Source: Hypericibacter adhaerens
GTDB lineage: Bacteria; Pseudomonadota; Alphaproteobacteria; Dongiales; Dongiaceae
Assembly (NCBI RefSeq): GCF_008728835.1
Contig: NZ_CP042582.1
Coordinates: forward strand, 4,390,217-4,454,216
DNA: 64,000 nt
Direction of reading: 5' to 3'
In this document: in pieces, positions 9,222 through 16,247 of the stretch
Numbering within the stretch: the stretch's first letter is position 1
How the letters are laid out: each line of letters begins with the position of its first letter
Program-made: the position numbers and the translations under genes
Notes under the pieces: generated by a model
Database searches by the model: none
What the model saw: the letters and a program-made list of their open reading frames with translations, nothing else
Told to the model about the DNA's origin: nothing

Positions 9222-9800
9222 GTGTCACTCGACGCGGGCGGGCTCGCCGCTTTCGAGCCCCGTCTCGACCGGGCGCTGGCCGCGGGCATCGACATCGCCT
9301 GCCTCCGGCTCTCGGTCGCCGGCCTCGATGACGGCGCCGCGCGCGGGCTGCTGAAGCGCATCGCGGCCCGCGTCCAGCCCCAGGGCATCGCCCTTCTGGT
9401 CGAGGATCGCCCCGACCTGGTGGCCGCGACCGGGATCGACGGCGTCCACCTGACCGCCCTGCCGGCGAAGCCCGACCGGCTGCGCCGCGAGCTCGGGCCC
9501 GAGCGCATCCTCGGCATCGCCTGCAACCTCTCGCGCCATGACGCCATGGTCGCGGGCGAAGCCGAGGCCGACTATGTGAGCTTTGCGGGCGAGGCGGAGG
9601 ACCTGATGGATCTCACCGGCTGGTGGGCCGCCCTCATGACGGTGCCTTGCGTGGCCGAAGGTGTCGCCTCGCCCGAAGAGGCCCGGAGCCTCGCCGAGGC
9701 CGGCGCCGATTTCGTTCTGCCGGCCGCCTCGCTCTGGACCCCGGACGACCCCGCCCCGGCCCTGCGGGCGCTGGCTGCGGCGATCCGCCCGCAGGCTTGA
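9222..9800 (+). CDS. ThiE/TenI-like thiamine phosphate synthase family protein
   Basis: 192-residue TIM-barrel-like protein. Repeating strand motifs (IACLRL, IALLVEDRPDL, DGVHLTALP, ILGIACN, ADYVSFAG, VPCVAEGVASPEEA, GADFVLPAA) follow the thiamine phosphate synthase/TenI pattern. Compared with real ThiE the pyrimidine-binding residues are weakly preserved, so synthase activity is uncertain and it may be a paralogue. The GTG at 9222 is the first standard start. However, the frame is open back to the fba stop and reads CRLYLPGP just upstream, which resembles a first barrel strand, so translation may begin earlier, for example at the CTG at 9165. It probably forms an operon with fbaB. Confidence 0.72.
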   Translation: MSLDAGGLAAFEPRLDRALAAGIDIACLRLSVAGLDDGAARGLLKRIAARVQPQGIALLVEDRPDLVAATGIDGVHLTALPAKPDRLRRELGPERILGIACNLSRHDAMVAGEAEADYVSFAGEAEDLMDLTGWWAALMTVPCVAEGVASPEEARSLAEAGADFVLPAASLWTPDDPAPALRALAAAIRPQA

Positions 9801-9976
9801 AAACCCAGCCAAACCCGCCATTTGCAGAGCGGTGGCGGCGGCGGTTTCGGGGCCTCGGGCGCGGCAATTGCGCGCCTTCCCCGGCCATTTACTCGGGGCG
9901 GGCGAGTTTGGTAGGGTCCGCGCCTCATTTTGACCCCCCATACATCTTTTAAGAACGCAAGAACGGGCGACCGACG

Positions 9977-10543
9977 ATGAAGCTCAAGGGCAACGAAATT
10001 CGTGGCGGCAACGTCATCGAGTATAACGGCCGGCTGTGGCGGGTCGCGAAGATCCATATCGTGCAGATGGGCAATTGGCGCTCCTACCTGCAGGCCGAGC
10101 TGCGCGACATCCGCGACGGCACCAAGGTCAATGAGCGCTTCGGCTCGGGCGACGTGGTCGAGAAGGTCCAGCTCGAGGAGAAGGAGTATCAGTTCCTCTT
10201 TCAGGACGGCTCCGACTACACCTTCATGGACAACGAGACCTTCGAGCAGATCACCCTCAACGAAGAGGCGATCGGCGAACCGCATGTGTTCCTGCAGGAG
10301 AACATGACGGTCACGATCCAGAGCTATGAAGGCCAGCCTCTGAGCGTGGCGCTGCCCGGCACCGTGACCATGACCATCACCGAGGCCGATCCCGTCGTGA
10401 AGGGCCAGACCGCCTCCTCCTCCTACAAGCCCGCCAAGCTCGAGAACGGCGTGCGCATCCTGGTGCCGCCGCATATCGGCGCGGGCACGCGCGTCGTGGT
10501 CAACACCGCCGACTCCAGCTACGTCGAACGCGCCAAGGACTGA
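9977..10543 (+). CDS. efp: Translation elongation factor P, non-canonical tip
   Basis: 188 residues with the three EF-P domains: a KOW-like N-terminal domain (MKLKGNEIRGGNVIEYNG), a central OB domain (YTFMDNETFEQI) and a C-terminal OB domain (LSVALPGTVTMTI to RVVVNTADSSYVER). EF-P rescues ribosomes stalled at proline runs by placing a loop beside the P-site tRNA. In Escherichia coli that loop is KPGKGQ with lysylated Lys34. Here the aligned segment is VQMGNWRSYL, so Asn33 occupies the Lys34 position. The arginine used in EarP-type factors is also absent from the usual place. The rest of the protein is intact. Genes for EpmA/EpmB/EarP modification are not nearby. Confidence 0.95.
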   Translation: MKLKGNEIRGGNVIEYNGRLWRVAKIHIVQMGNWRSYLQAELRDIRDGTKVNERFGSGDVVEKVQLEEKEYQFLFQDGSDYTFMDNETFEQITLNEEAIGEPHVFLQENMTVTIQSYEGQPLSVALPGTVTMTITEADPVVKGQTASSSYKPAKLENGVRILVPPHIGAGTRVVVNTADSSYVERAKD

Positions 10544-10563
10544 ACCCCGGCTTTTCCTTTCCT

Positions 10564-10583
10564 CGCGGGCCTTCGGGCCCGCG
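10564..10583 (+). terminator. Hairpin after efp
   Basis: CGCGGGCC and GGCCCGCG pair around a TTCG tetraloop 21 bp after the efp stop. The following T-run is poor (ATTGCTTT), so it may be a weak terminator or a processing hairpin. Confidence 0.45.
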
Positions 10584-10605
10584 ATTGCTTTCGGAGCGAC
10601 GGCGA

Positions 10606-11421
10606 ATGGCGACGCGCTCGCCCATCATCAACGTCATGATCAAGGCGGTGGACCGCGCGGCGCGCGGCCTCAAGCGCGATTTCGGCGAGGTCGAGCAGCT
10701 CCAGGTCTCGCCCAAGGGGCCCAGCGACTTCGTCTCGACCGCCGATCTCAAGTCCGAGCGCGCGCTGCGCGAGGAGCTCGGCAAGGCGCGCCCGACCTAT
10801 GGCTTCCTGATGGAGGAGAGCGGCGCCACGCCCGGCACCGACGGCCAGCATCGCTGGATCGTCGATCCCCTCGACGGCACCAGCAACTTCCTCCATGGGC
10901 TGCCGCATTTCTGCATCTCGGTGGCGCTGGAGCGCGCCGGCGAGATCGTGGCGGGCGTGATCCTCGATCCGGTCAAGGACGAGCTCTACTGGGCCGAGCG
11001 CGGCGTCGGCGCCTATCTCAACGATCGGCGCATCCGCGTCTCCTCGCGCCGCAACCTGGGCGAGGCGCTGCTCGCCACCGGCATCCCGTTCCAGGCCCAT
11101 GGCGACCATTCGGCCTTCGCGACGGAGCTGACCGCGGTCATGCCCAAGGTCGCGGGCGTCCGGCGCTTCGGCGCGGCGGCGCTCGACCTCGCCTATGTGG
11201 CAGCCGGGCGCTATGAGGGCTTCTGGGAGAACGGGCTCAACGCCTGGGACATGGCGGCCGGGATTCTCCTGGTGCGCGAAGCCGGCGGCTATGTGACGGA
11301 GATCGACGGCGGCGAGAAGATGCTGGCTTCGGGCAGCGTGCTGGCCGCCAACGATCATCTCCATGCCACGATCCAGCGCCTGCTCTCGCCCGGCGACGCG
11401 CGGCCGCGCGGCCGCTCCTGA
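10606..11421 (+). CDS. suhB: Inositol monophosphatase family protein (SuhB-like)
   Basis: 271-residue Mg2+-dependent phosphatase of the inositol monophosphatase superfamily. The metal sites are visible: EES at the end of strand one (GFLMEESGA), the DPLDGTSNFLHG signature, and the late WDMAAG motif with catalytic Asp. It is probably the SuhB type, which removes phosphate from inositol phosphates and in Escherichia coli also acts in rRNA antitermination; that second role is not shown here. The ATG at 10606 was preferred to a TTG at 10585. It follows efp by 62 bp with a hairpin between. Confidence 0.88.
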   Translation: MATRSPIINVMIKAVDRAARGLKRDFGEVEQLQVSPKGPSDFVSTADLKSERALREELGKARPTYGFLMEESGATPGTDGQHRWIVDPLDGTSNFLHGLPHFCISVALERAGEIVAGVILDPVKDELYWAERGVGAYLNDRRIRVSSRRNLGEALLATGIPFQAHGDHSAFATELTAVMPKVAGVRRFGAAALDLAYVAAGRYEGFWENGLNAWDMAAGILLVREAGGYVTEIDGGEKMLASGSVLAANDHLHATIQRLLSPGDARPRGRS

Positions 11422-11544
11422 TGCCGGCGCCGGCCCGAGTCGCGGCCCCTCTTCACGAGTCGGCAACCCTTATTTCGGCCTTATTTGCTTCACAGGATCG
11501 GCGGAAACTCCCCCGCCACTGCCGCCAAGACCCGGGCATATCGG

Positions 11545-11573
11545 TTGTTCGCCCGCAGGCCCTTGGCTATAGT
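11545..11573 (+). promoter_or_regulatory. Probable sigma-70 promoter of the OmpA/MotA operon
   Basis: TTGTTC (11545-11550) and TATAGT (11568-11573) with a 17-bp spacer. Transcription would begin near 11580, upstream of all start candidates of the OmpA-like gene. Confidence 0.5.
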
Positions 11574-11665
11574 CTTGAATCTCCAGGGGGAATAACAGCA
11601 GGCGGCCCATGCTCGGAACTCGGCGCGACGCGATGATCGATTCTGTCATTCCGGGATACGGCCTC

Positions 11666-12964
11666 ATGCGACGGATCCGATTGGCGAGCGGGGTTGCCGC
11701 CCTGGCGCTGGGCGCCGCGCTGCCGGTCCAGGCGCAGCAATATGGCGGCGGCACCAGCGTGGTGGTGGATTACGGCGTGCTCGACCAGCTGAGCGCGGCG
11801 CCGGCATCGCCCCAGGCCCCGGGCAGCGTCCCCTCGGTCCCGGTCTATACCCAGCCCTATGGCAGCCTTCAGCCTTACGGCACGCAGCTTCAACCCTTGG
11901 GGGCGCCGCAAGCGGCGCCGGTCACGCCGGTCCAGACCGCGAGTCCCGCCGGCAGCCCCTATGACAGCGGCCAGTTGCTCCCGCCGCCGAGCACGGCACC
12001 GGTGAGCCGGCTGACGGTCCCCTACAAGCCGTCGCCCTCGGTCGCGGACAACGTGGCGACCAAGCCCAGCAGCGTGGCGGCGGCGGTCGTGAAGCCCGTG
12101 GCCTTCGTCACGCCGGCCCTGAAGCCGGCCGAGCCCGAGACCAAGCTGGCCGCGTCCGTGCCCGCATCGCCCCCGGAAACCGTCGCCGAAGCGGCGCCGG
12201 CCTCGACCGTCAGCGACAGCGGCGCCGGCGACACCGCGACCGGCAGCAGCGCCGTTCCGGTCGTGGAAGCCACGGCGACCAGCACCACCGTCGCCAGCAA
12301 CGACGCGGCGACCACGACCGAGGTCTCCACAACCCAGACCGCGGCCGCCTCGACCGCCGGCACCGCGAGCTCCGCGGATGCGCCGGCCATCGCCACGGCC
12401 GCGGTGACGACCGCCAGCACGGCGGGCGCTGCCGCGGCCACCGCCGCGACCGATACGGGGGCCAGCGATACAGGCGAGGCGGCGACCACGGTCGCCCAGA
12501 ACGACACCAGCACGACCGCACCCTCCGGCAGCGAGGCGCCGGCCGCCACGACGGCACCCGCGACCCAACCCTCGGGCGACGCGACCGCGCCGGCCGCGGA
12601 TTCCTCGCAGACCGGCAGCACCGAGACGCCGGCGGCGGAGCCCGCCCAGGACAAGACCCAGATCCTGTTCCCCGAAGGGTCGGCCGAGCTGCCGCCCGAG
12701 GCGACGCAGCAGCTCGACACGATCGCCCAGAAGATGGACGAGAACCAGGCCCTGCGCCTCCAGCTCATGGCCTATGCCAGCGGCACCGAGGACACGGCGA
12801 GCCGCGCGCGGCGCATCTCGCTTTCGCGCGCGCTGGCCGTGCGCGCCTACCTGATCGACAAGGGAATTCGCAGCACGCGCATGGATGTGCGCGCGCTGGG
12901 CAACAAGGTCGAGGGCGACCCCGCCGACCGCGTCGATATCGTGACCCTGACTCCCGGAGGCTGA
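11666..12964 (+). CDS. Secreted OmpA-domain protein with long Ala/Thr-rich linker
   Basis: Exported envelope protein of about 432 residues. It has a typical signal peptide (MRRIRLASGVAALALGAAL then VQAQQ) and about 300 residues of low-complexity Ala/Thr/Ser/Pro sequence. A C-terminal OmpA-like peptidoglycan-binding domain begins near ILFPEGSAELP, with ALRLQLMAYASG and the LSRALAVRAYLIDKGI helix. Two in-frame ATGs upstream (11609, 11633) are possible, but the signal peptide favours 11666. The disordered linker probably spans the periplasm. It is first in a three-gene set with MotA/TolQ-like and MotB/OmpA-like genes, so a shared envelope function is likely. The linker's composition means sequence similarity there is uninformative. 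Confidence 0.8.
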   Translation: MRRIRLASGVAALALGAALPVQAQQYGGGTSVVVDYGVLDQLSAAPASPQAPGSVPSVPVYTQPYGSLQPYGTQLQPLGAPQAAPVTPVQTASPAGSPYDSGQLLPPPSTAPVSRLTVPYKPSPSVADNVATKPSSVAAAVVKPVAFVTPALKPAEPETKLAASVPASPPETVAEAAPASTVSDSGAGDTATGSSAVPVVEATATSTTVASNDAATTTEVSTTQTAAASTAGTASSADAPAIATAAVTTASTAGAAAATAATDTGASDTGEAATTVAQNDTSTTAPSGSEAPAATTAPATQPSGDATAPAADSSQTGSTETPAAEPAQDKTQILFPEGSAELPPEATQQLDTIAQKMDENQALRLQLMAYASGTEDTASRARRISLSRALAVRAYLIDKGIRSTRMDVRALGNKVEGDPADRVDIVTLTPGG

Positions 12965-13053
12965 GGTTGCGCCGCCGAGCCTGCCGCGGCGCGACAGGCC
13001 GCCCCCGAAGCCACCCCACCATGCCAGCCGAGCGCGAGGTGTAGAGGCCGCCC

Positions 13054-14193
13054 ATGACCCCACCCCGGCGATATCTCCTCCTGATGGCTTTCAGCGTGCT
13101 CGCCGTCGCCGTGGTGGCAGGCCTGCTGGCGGGGCCCCTCGCCCGCGCCTTCTCCTACAATCCGGGCCTCAACAGCGGCATCCTGCTGGTACTCCTGACC
13201 GGCATCGGCTTCATCTTCTGGCAGGTGATCGCGCTCTACCGCGAGATCGAATGGATCGAGCTCTATAAGCGCGGCAACGTCATCACCTCCTCGATGCATC
13301 CGCGGCTGCTGGCGCCGATGGCGGCGATGATCGGCGACCGGCAGGGAAGGCTGCGGCTCAACGCGCAGGGGCTGCGATCGCTCCTCGACGGCATCCAGTC
13401 GCGCCTGTCGGAATCGCACGACATCTCGCGCTACATGATCGGGCTCCTGGTGTTCTTAGGATTGCTCGGCACCTTCTGGGGCCTCCTGGGCACGATCCGC
13501 GCCGTGGCCGACGCCATCACCGCGATCAGCGTCAATCCCGGGGCCGATGTCGGCGTGCTCTTCAACCAGCTCAAGGCCAACCTGCAGGCCCCGCTCTCGG
13601 GCATGGGCACCGCCTTCAGCGCCTCGATGTTCGGCCTCGCCGGCTCGCTCCTGCTGGGCTTCCTCGAGCTGCAGGCGAGCCAGGCGCAGAACCGCTTCTA
13701 TAACGAGCTCGAGGACTGGCTCGCCGGCCAGACGCGGCTCTCGACCGGCGGCCCGCTCGCCGATGGCGAGCAGCCGGTGCCGGCCTATATCCAGGCCCTG
13801 CTCGAGCAGACGGCCGAAGGCCTCGACAATTTCCAGCGGCTGCTGAGCCAGTCCGAGGATGCGCGCCAGCAATCGAACAACGTGACCAAGACGCTGGTCG
13901 ACCGCCTGTCGCTGCTGGCCGAGCAGATGCGCACCGAGCAGCAGCTCATGGTCAAGATCGCCGAGAGCCAGTCGGCGCTGCAGCCGGTGCTGACTGCGCT
14001 TTCCGACAACCTGAAGCGCGGTTCCTTCGGCATCGACGACCAGAGCCGCACGCATCTGCGCAATCTCGATCACAATTTCGGCCGGCTGATCGAGGAAGTG
14101 TCCAAGGGCCGGCAGACGGCGGTGGGCGAGATCCGCAGCGAGATCAAGCTGCTCGCCCGCACCATCGCGGCGCTCGCCGAGCAGGGCCAGTAG
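13054..14193 (+). CDS. MotA/TolQ/ExbB-like inner-membrane protein
   Basis: 379 residues. Two N-terminal hydrophobic segments (about residues 8-30 and 40-62) are followed by a cytoplasmic stretch and a further helix pair around LLVFLGLLGTFWGLLGTI and MGTAFSASMFGLAGSLLLGFLEL. This is the conserved TolQ/ExbB/MotA pore pattern (GTFWGLLGT; AFSASMFG). A 160-residue polar C-terminal tail with heptad character follows. Such proteins form proton-driven complexes with a MotB/TolR-like partner, here probably the next gene, which starts 8 bp downstream. No flagellar or tol genes are nearby, so the process powered is unknown. Confidence 0.82.
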   Translation: MTPPRRYLLLMAFSVLAVAVVAGLLAGPLARAFSYNPGLNSGILLVLLTGIGFIFWQVIALYREIEWIELYKRGNVITSSMHPRLLAPMAAMIGDRQGRLRLNAQGLRSLLDGIQSRLSESHDISRYMIGLLVFLGLLGTFWGLLGTIRAVADAITAISVNPGADVGVLFNQLKANLQAPLSGMGTAFSASMFGLAGSLLLGFLELQASQAQNRFYNELEDWLAGQTRLSTGGPLADGEQPVPAYIQALLEQTAEGLDNFQRLLSQSEDARQQSNNVTKTLVDRLSLLAEQMRTEQQLMVKIAESQSALQPVLTALSDNLKRGSFGIDDQSRTHLRNLDHNFGRLIEEVSKGRQTAVGEIRSEIKLLARTIAALAEQGQ

Positions 14194-14200
14194 CCCCGCG

Positions 14201-15364
14201 ATGGCCGGCCTCGCCCGCAGCCAAAGGCGGCCTTTCGAGCCCTGGCCCGCCTATGTGGACGTCCTCAGCACCCTGCTGATGGTCGTCATCTTCGTGCTGA
14301 TGGTCTTCGTCGTCGCGCAGTTCTTCCTCTCCGACGCGCTCTCGGGCCGCAACAAGGCCTTGGAGCAGATGAGCCAGCAGCTCTCGGAGCTTTCCGACCT
14401 GCTGGCGATGGAGCGCAAGACCACGGCCGACCTCCGGCTCAACCTCGCCGAGATCTCGACTCAGCTCCAGACCTCGGTGCAGGATCGCGACACGCTGGCC
14501 CAGCAGCTCGCGGCCGTCACCGGCGAGCGCGACGCGCTCAAGGCCGGCGGGGCCGCGGCCGACGACAAGCTCGCCGACGCCTACAAGACGATCGAGGCCG
14601 ACAAGCAGAAGATCGAAGCGCTCCTGGGCGACATCGCCGCGCTGCAGAGCCTGCGCGACGATCTGATGAGGAAGCTCGACGCAGGCCAGGCCGAGAACCA
14701 GCAGAAGCTCGCCGATGCCGAGAAGCTGACCGACGACCAGCAACGCGAGATCGAGATCATGAACCGGCAGCTCACGGCCCTGCGCCAGCAGCTGGCGCGG
14801 CTCTCCGTGGCGCTCGACGTCTCGCAGGCCAATGTCGAGCAGCAGAACGTCCAGATCGCCGATCTCGGCAAGAAGCTCAATGTGGCGCTCGCCGGCAAGG
14901 TCGAGGAGCTGGCGCGCTACCGCTCCGAGTTCTTCGGCAAGCTGCGCGAGGTGCTGGGCGACCGGCCCGACGTGCGCATCGTCGGCGACCGTTTCGTGTT
15001 CCAGTCGGAGGTGCTCTTCGCCAGCGGCTCGGCCGATCTGGGCGATCCCGGCCGCGACCAGCTCGCCAAGTTCGCGGCGACGCTCATCGACATCACCGCC
15101 AAGATCCCGACCGACATCAACTGGGTGCTACGGGTCGACGGCCACACCGACAAGCGCCCGATCAGCAACCCGCAATTCGCCTCGAACTGGGAGCTCTCGA
15201 CCGCGCGCGCCATCGCCGTGGTGAAATTCATGATCTCCCAGGGCGTCCCGCCCGAGCGCCTCGTCGCCGCCGGCTATGGCGAGTTCCAGCCGCTCGACGC
15301 CGGCGAGAACGGGGACGCCTACGCCCGCAACCGCCGCATCGAGCTCAAGCTCGATCAGCGGTAG
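14201..15364 (+). CDS. MotB/OmpA-like peptidoglycan-binding protein
   Basis: 387 residues. One N-terminal membrane anchor (VDVLSTLLMVVIFVLMVFVV, about residues 19-40) is followed by a periplasmic coiled coil to about residue 235, rich in Gln, Leu, Glu and Lys. The C-terminal OmpA domain has FASGSADLGDPGR, LRVDGHTD, NWELSTARAIAV and YARNRRIELKL. This is the layout of a MotB-like stator with an unusually long coiled coil. Unlike MotB, the anchor has an Asp only at its edge (WPAYVDVLST), so proton coupling is uncertain. With the preceding gene it probably makes an ion-driven or structural envelope complex. In-frame neighbours and 8-bp spacing indicate one operon. Confidence 0.85.
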   Translation: MAGLARSQRRPFEPWPAYVDVLSTLLMVVIFVLMVFVVAQFFLSDALSGRNKALEQMSQQLSELSDLLAMERKTTADLRLNLAEISTQLQTSVQDRDTLAQQLAAVTGERDALKAGGAAADDKLADAYKTIEADKQKIEALLGDIAALQSLRDDLMRKLDAGQAENQQKLADAEKLTDDQQREIEIMNRQLTALRQQLARLSVALDVSQANVEQQNVQIADLGKKLNVALAGKVEELARYRSEFFGKLREVLGDRPDVRIVGDRFVFQSEVLFASGSADLGDPGRDQLAKFAATLIDITAKIPTDINWVLRVDGHTDKRPISNPQFASNWELSTARAIAVVKFMISQGVPPERLVAAGYGEFQPLDAGENGDAYARNRRIELKLDQR

Positions 15365-15439
15365 GAGCGGGCGACCGCACAGCGAGCATCGGGACGGCAA
15401 CGAACGGCCGCCGTCCGTCCGCCAGACTTTCGCCGCCGA

Positions 15440-15772
15440 TCAGATAGCCTCGATGCTCAACCGTCCCTGCCGTCGGGCGCGGGGCTTGCGGATCACGATC
15501 TCGACATCCCGGCCGAGAGATGTGAGAAGGCGCAGCAGGCGCTCCACGGAGTAATCGCGGAAATTGCCTCGCAGCAGGCGCGAGACGTCGGGCTGAGAGA
15601 TACCCAGGATTTCCGCGACACGCACCTGGGTCAGGCGACGCTCGCGGATGATCTGGTCAATCCGGCTGACAAGCCCGGCCTTCAGAAGGTGCAGATCGGG
15701 ATCCGGCCGGCCAAGATCTGCAAAGACATTGCCGGAGCTGCGCTCGATACGGGTGTCGCCTTTCCCGCTCAT
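15440..15772 (-). CDS. HigA/XRE-type antitoxin
   Basis: 110 residues with a helix-turn-helix from about residue 48 (RLTQVRVAEILGISQPDVSR then LLRG), followed by YSVERLLRLLTSLGRDVEIVI. This is the pattern of short XRE-family antitoxins that pair with Gp49-like toxins. It is the downstream gene of the pair and overlaps the toxin by 4 bp. It probably binds the perfect palindrome at 16151-16174 and the toxin. Confidence 0.8.
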   Translation of the reverse strand: MSGKGDTRIERSSGNVFADLGRPDPDLHLLKAGLVSRIDQIIRERRLTQVRVAEILGISQPDVSRLLRGNFRDYSVERLLRLLTSLGRDVEIVIRKPRARRQGRLSIEAI

Positions 15773-16146
15773 CGCTTCAAACCCTTTCCGTAAGTCGCTT
15801 GGTAGTGCTGTTCCGCCGCCTTGAGCCTTCGCTTCACCAGGTCGATCTCGGCCTTTGGTGTAGCGATGCCTCGCTTTGACTTCTTCTGGAAGGCATGAAG
15901 CACATAAACCGCATCACGGAACCTGACCAGGTAAACGGCCCGATAGCTGTTCGCATCGAAGTCCGATACGACTTCCAAGATGCCCGAACCAAGGCCCGTC
16001 AGCGGCTTGGCATCGCGGTGTTTCGATCCGAGTTGCGCTTGATAGAGGGCAAAGCCGATATGATCCTGAACGTCGTCAGGAAACCCTCTTAAATCGTCCC
16101 TGCTCGACCCGACCCATTCCAAAGGCCGTGCCGGTCCGTCTTCCAT
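15769..16146 (-). CDS. HigB/RelE-like toxin (phage Gp49-like family)
   Basis: 125 residues matching the RelE/ParE superfamily's Gp49-like branch: LEWVGSSRDDLRGFPDDVQ, then AKPLTGLGSGILEVVSDF, then YRAVYLVRFRDAVYVLHAF, then KKSKRGIATPKAEIDLVKRR. Members are ribosome-dependent mRNA interferases. The toxin-first order is that of HigBA. The ATG at 16146 lies only 5 bp from the -10 box, so the message may be leaderless. The operon lies alone between the OmpA operon and an ABC transporter. Confidence 0.82.
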   Translation of the reverse strand: MEDGPARPLEWVGSSRDDLRGFPDDVQDHIGFALYQAQLGSKHRDAKPLTGLGSGILEVVSDFDANSYRAVYLVRFRDAVYVLHAFQKKSKRGIATPKAEIDLVKRRLKAAEQHYQATYGKGLKR

Positions 16147-16150
16147 GGTT

Positions 16151-16180
16151 TATTATGGTGCTTCCACCATAATATTACAA
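16151..16180 (-). promoter_or_regulatory. Promoter and operator of the higBA-type operon
   Basis: Minus strand TTGTAA (16175-16180), a 17-bp spacer and CATAAT (16152-16157). A perfect inverted repeat, TATTATGGTG-CTTC-CACCATAATA (16151-16174), covers the spacer and the -10 box. This is an expected autorepression site. Confidence 0.65.
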
Positions 16181-16247
16181 GGAGCAAATACCCGCGCGCT
16201 TCGGGCTAGCCCACGATAGGACCCGGCGTGGGTGATGACGGGAGAAA

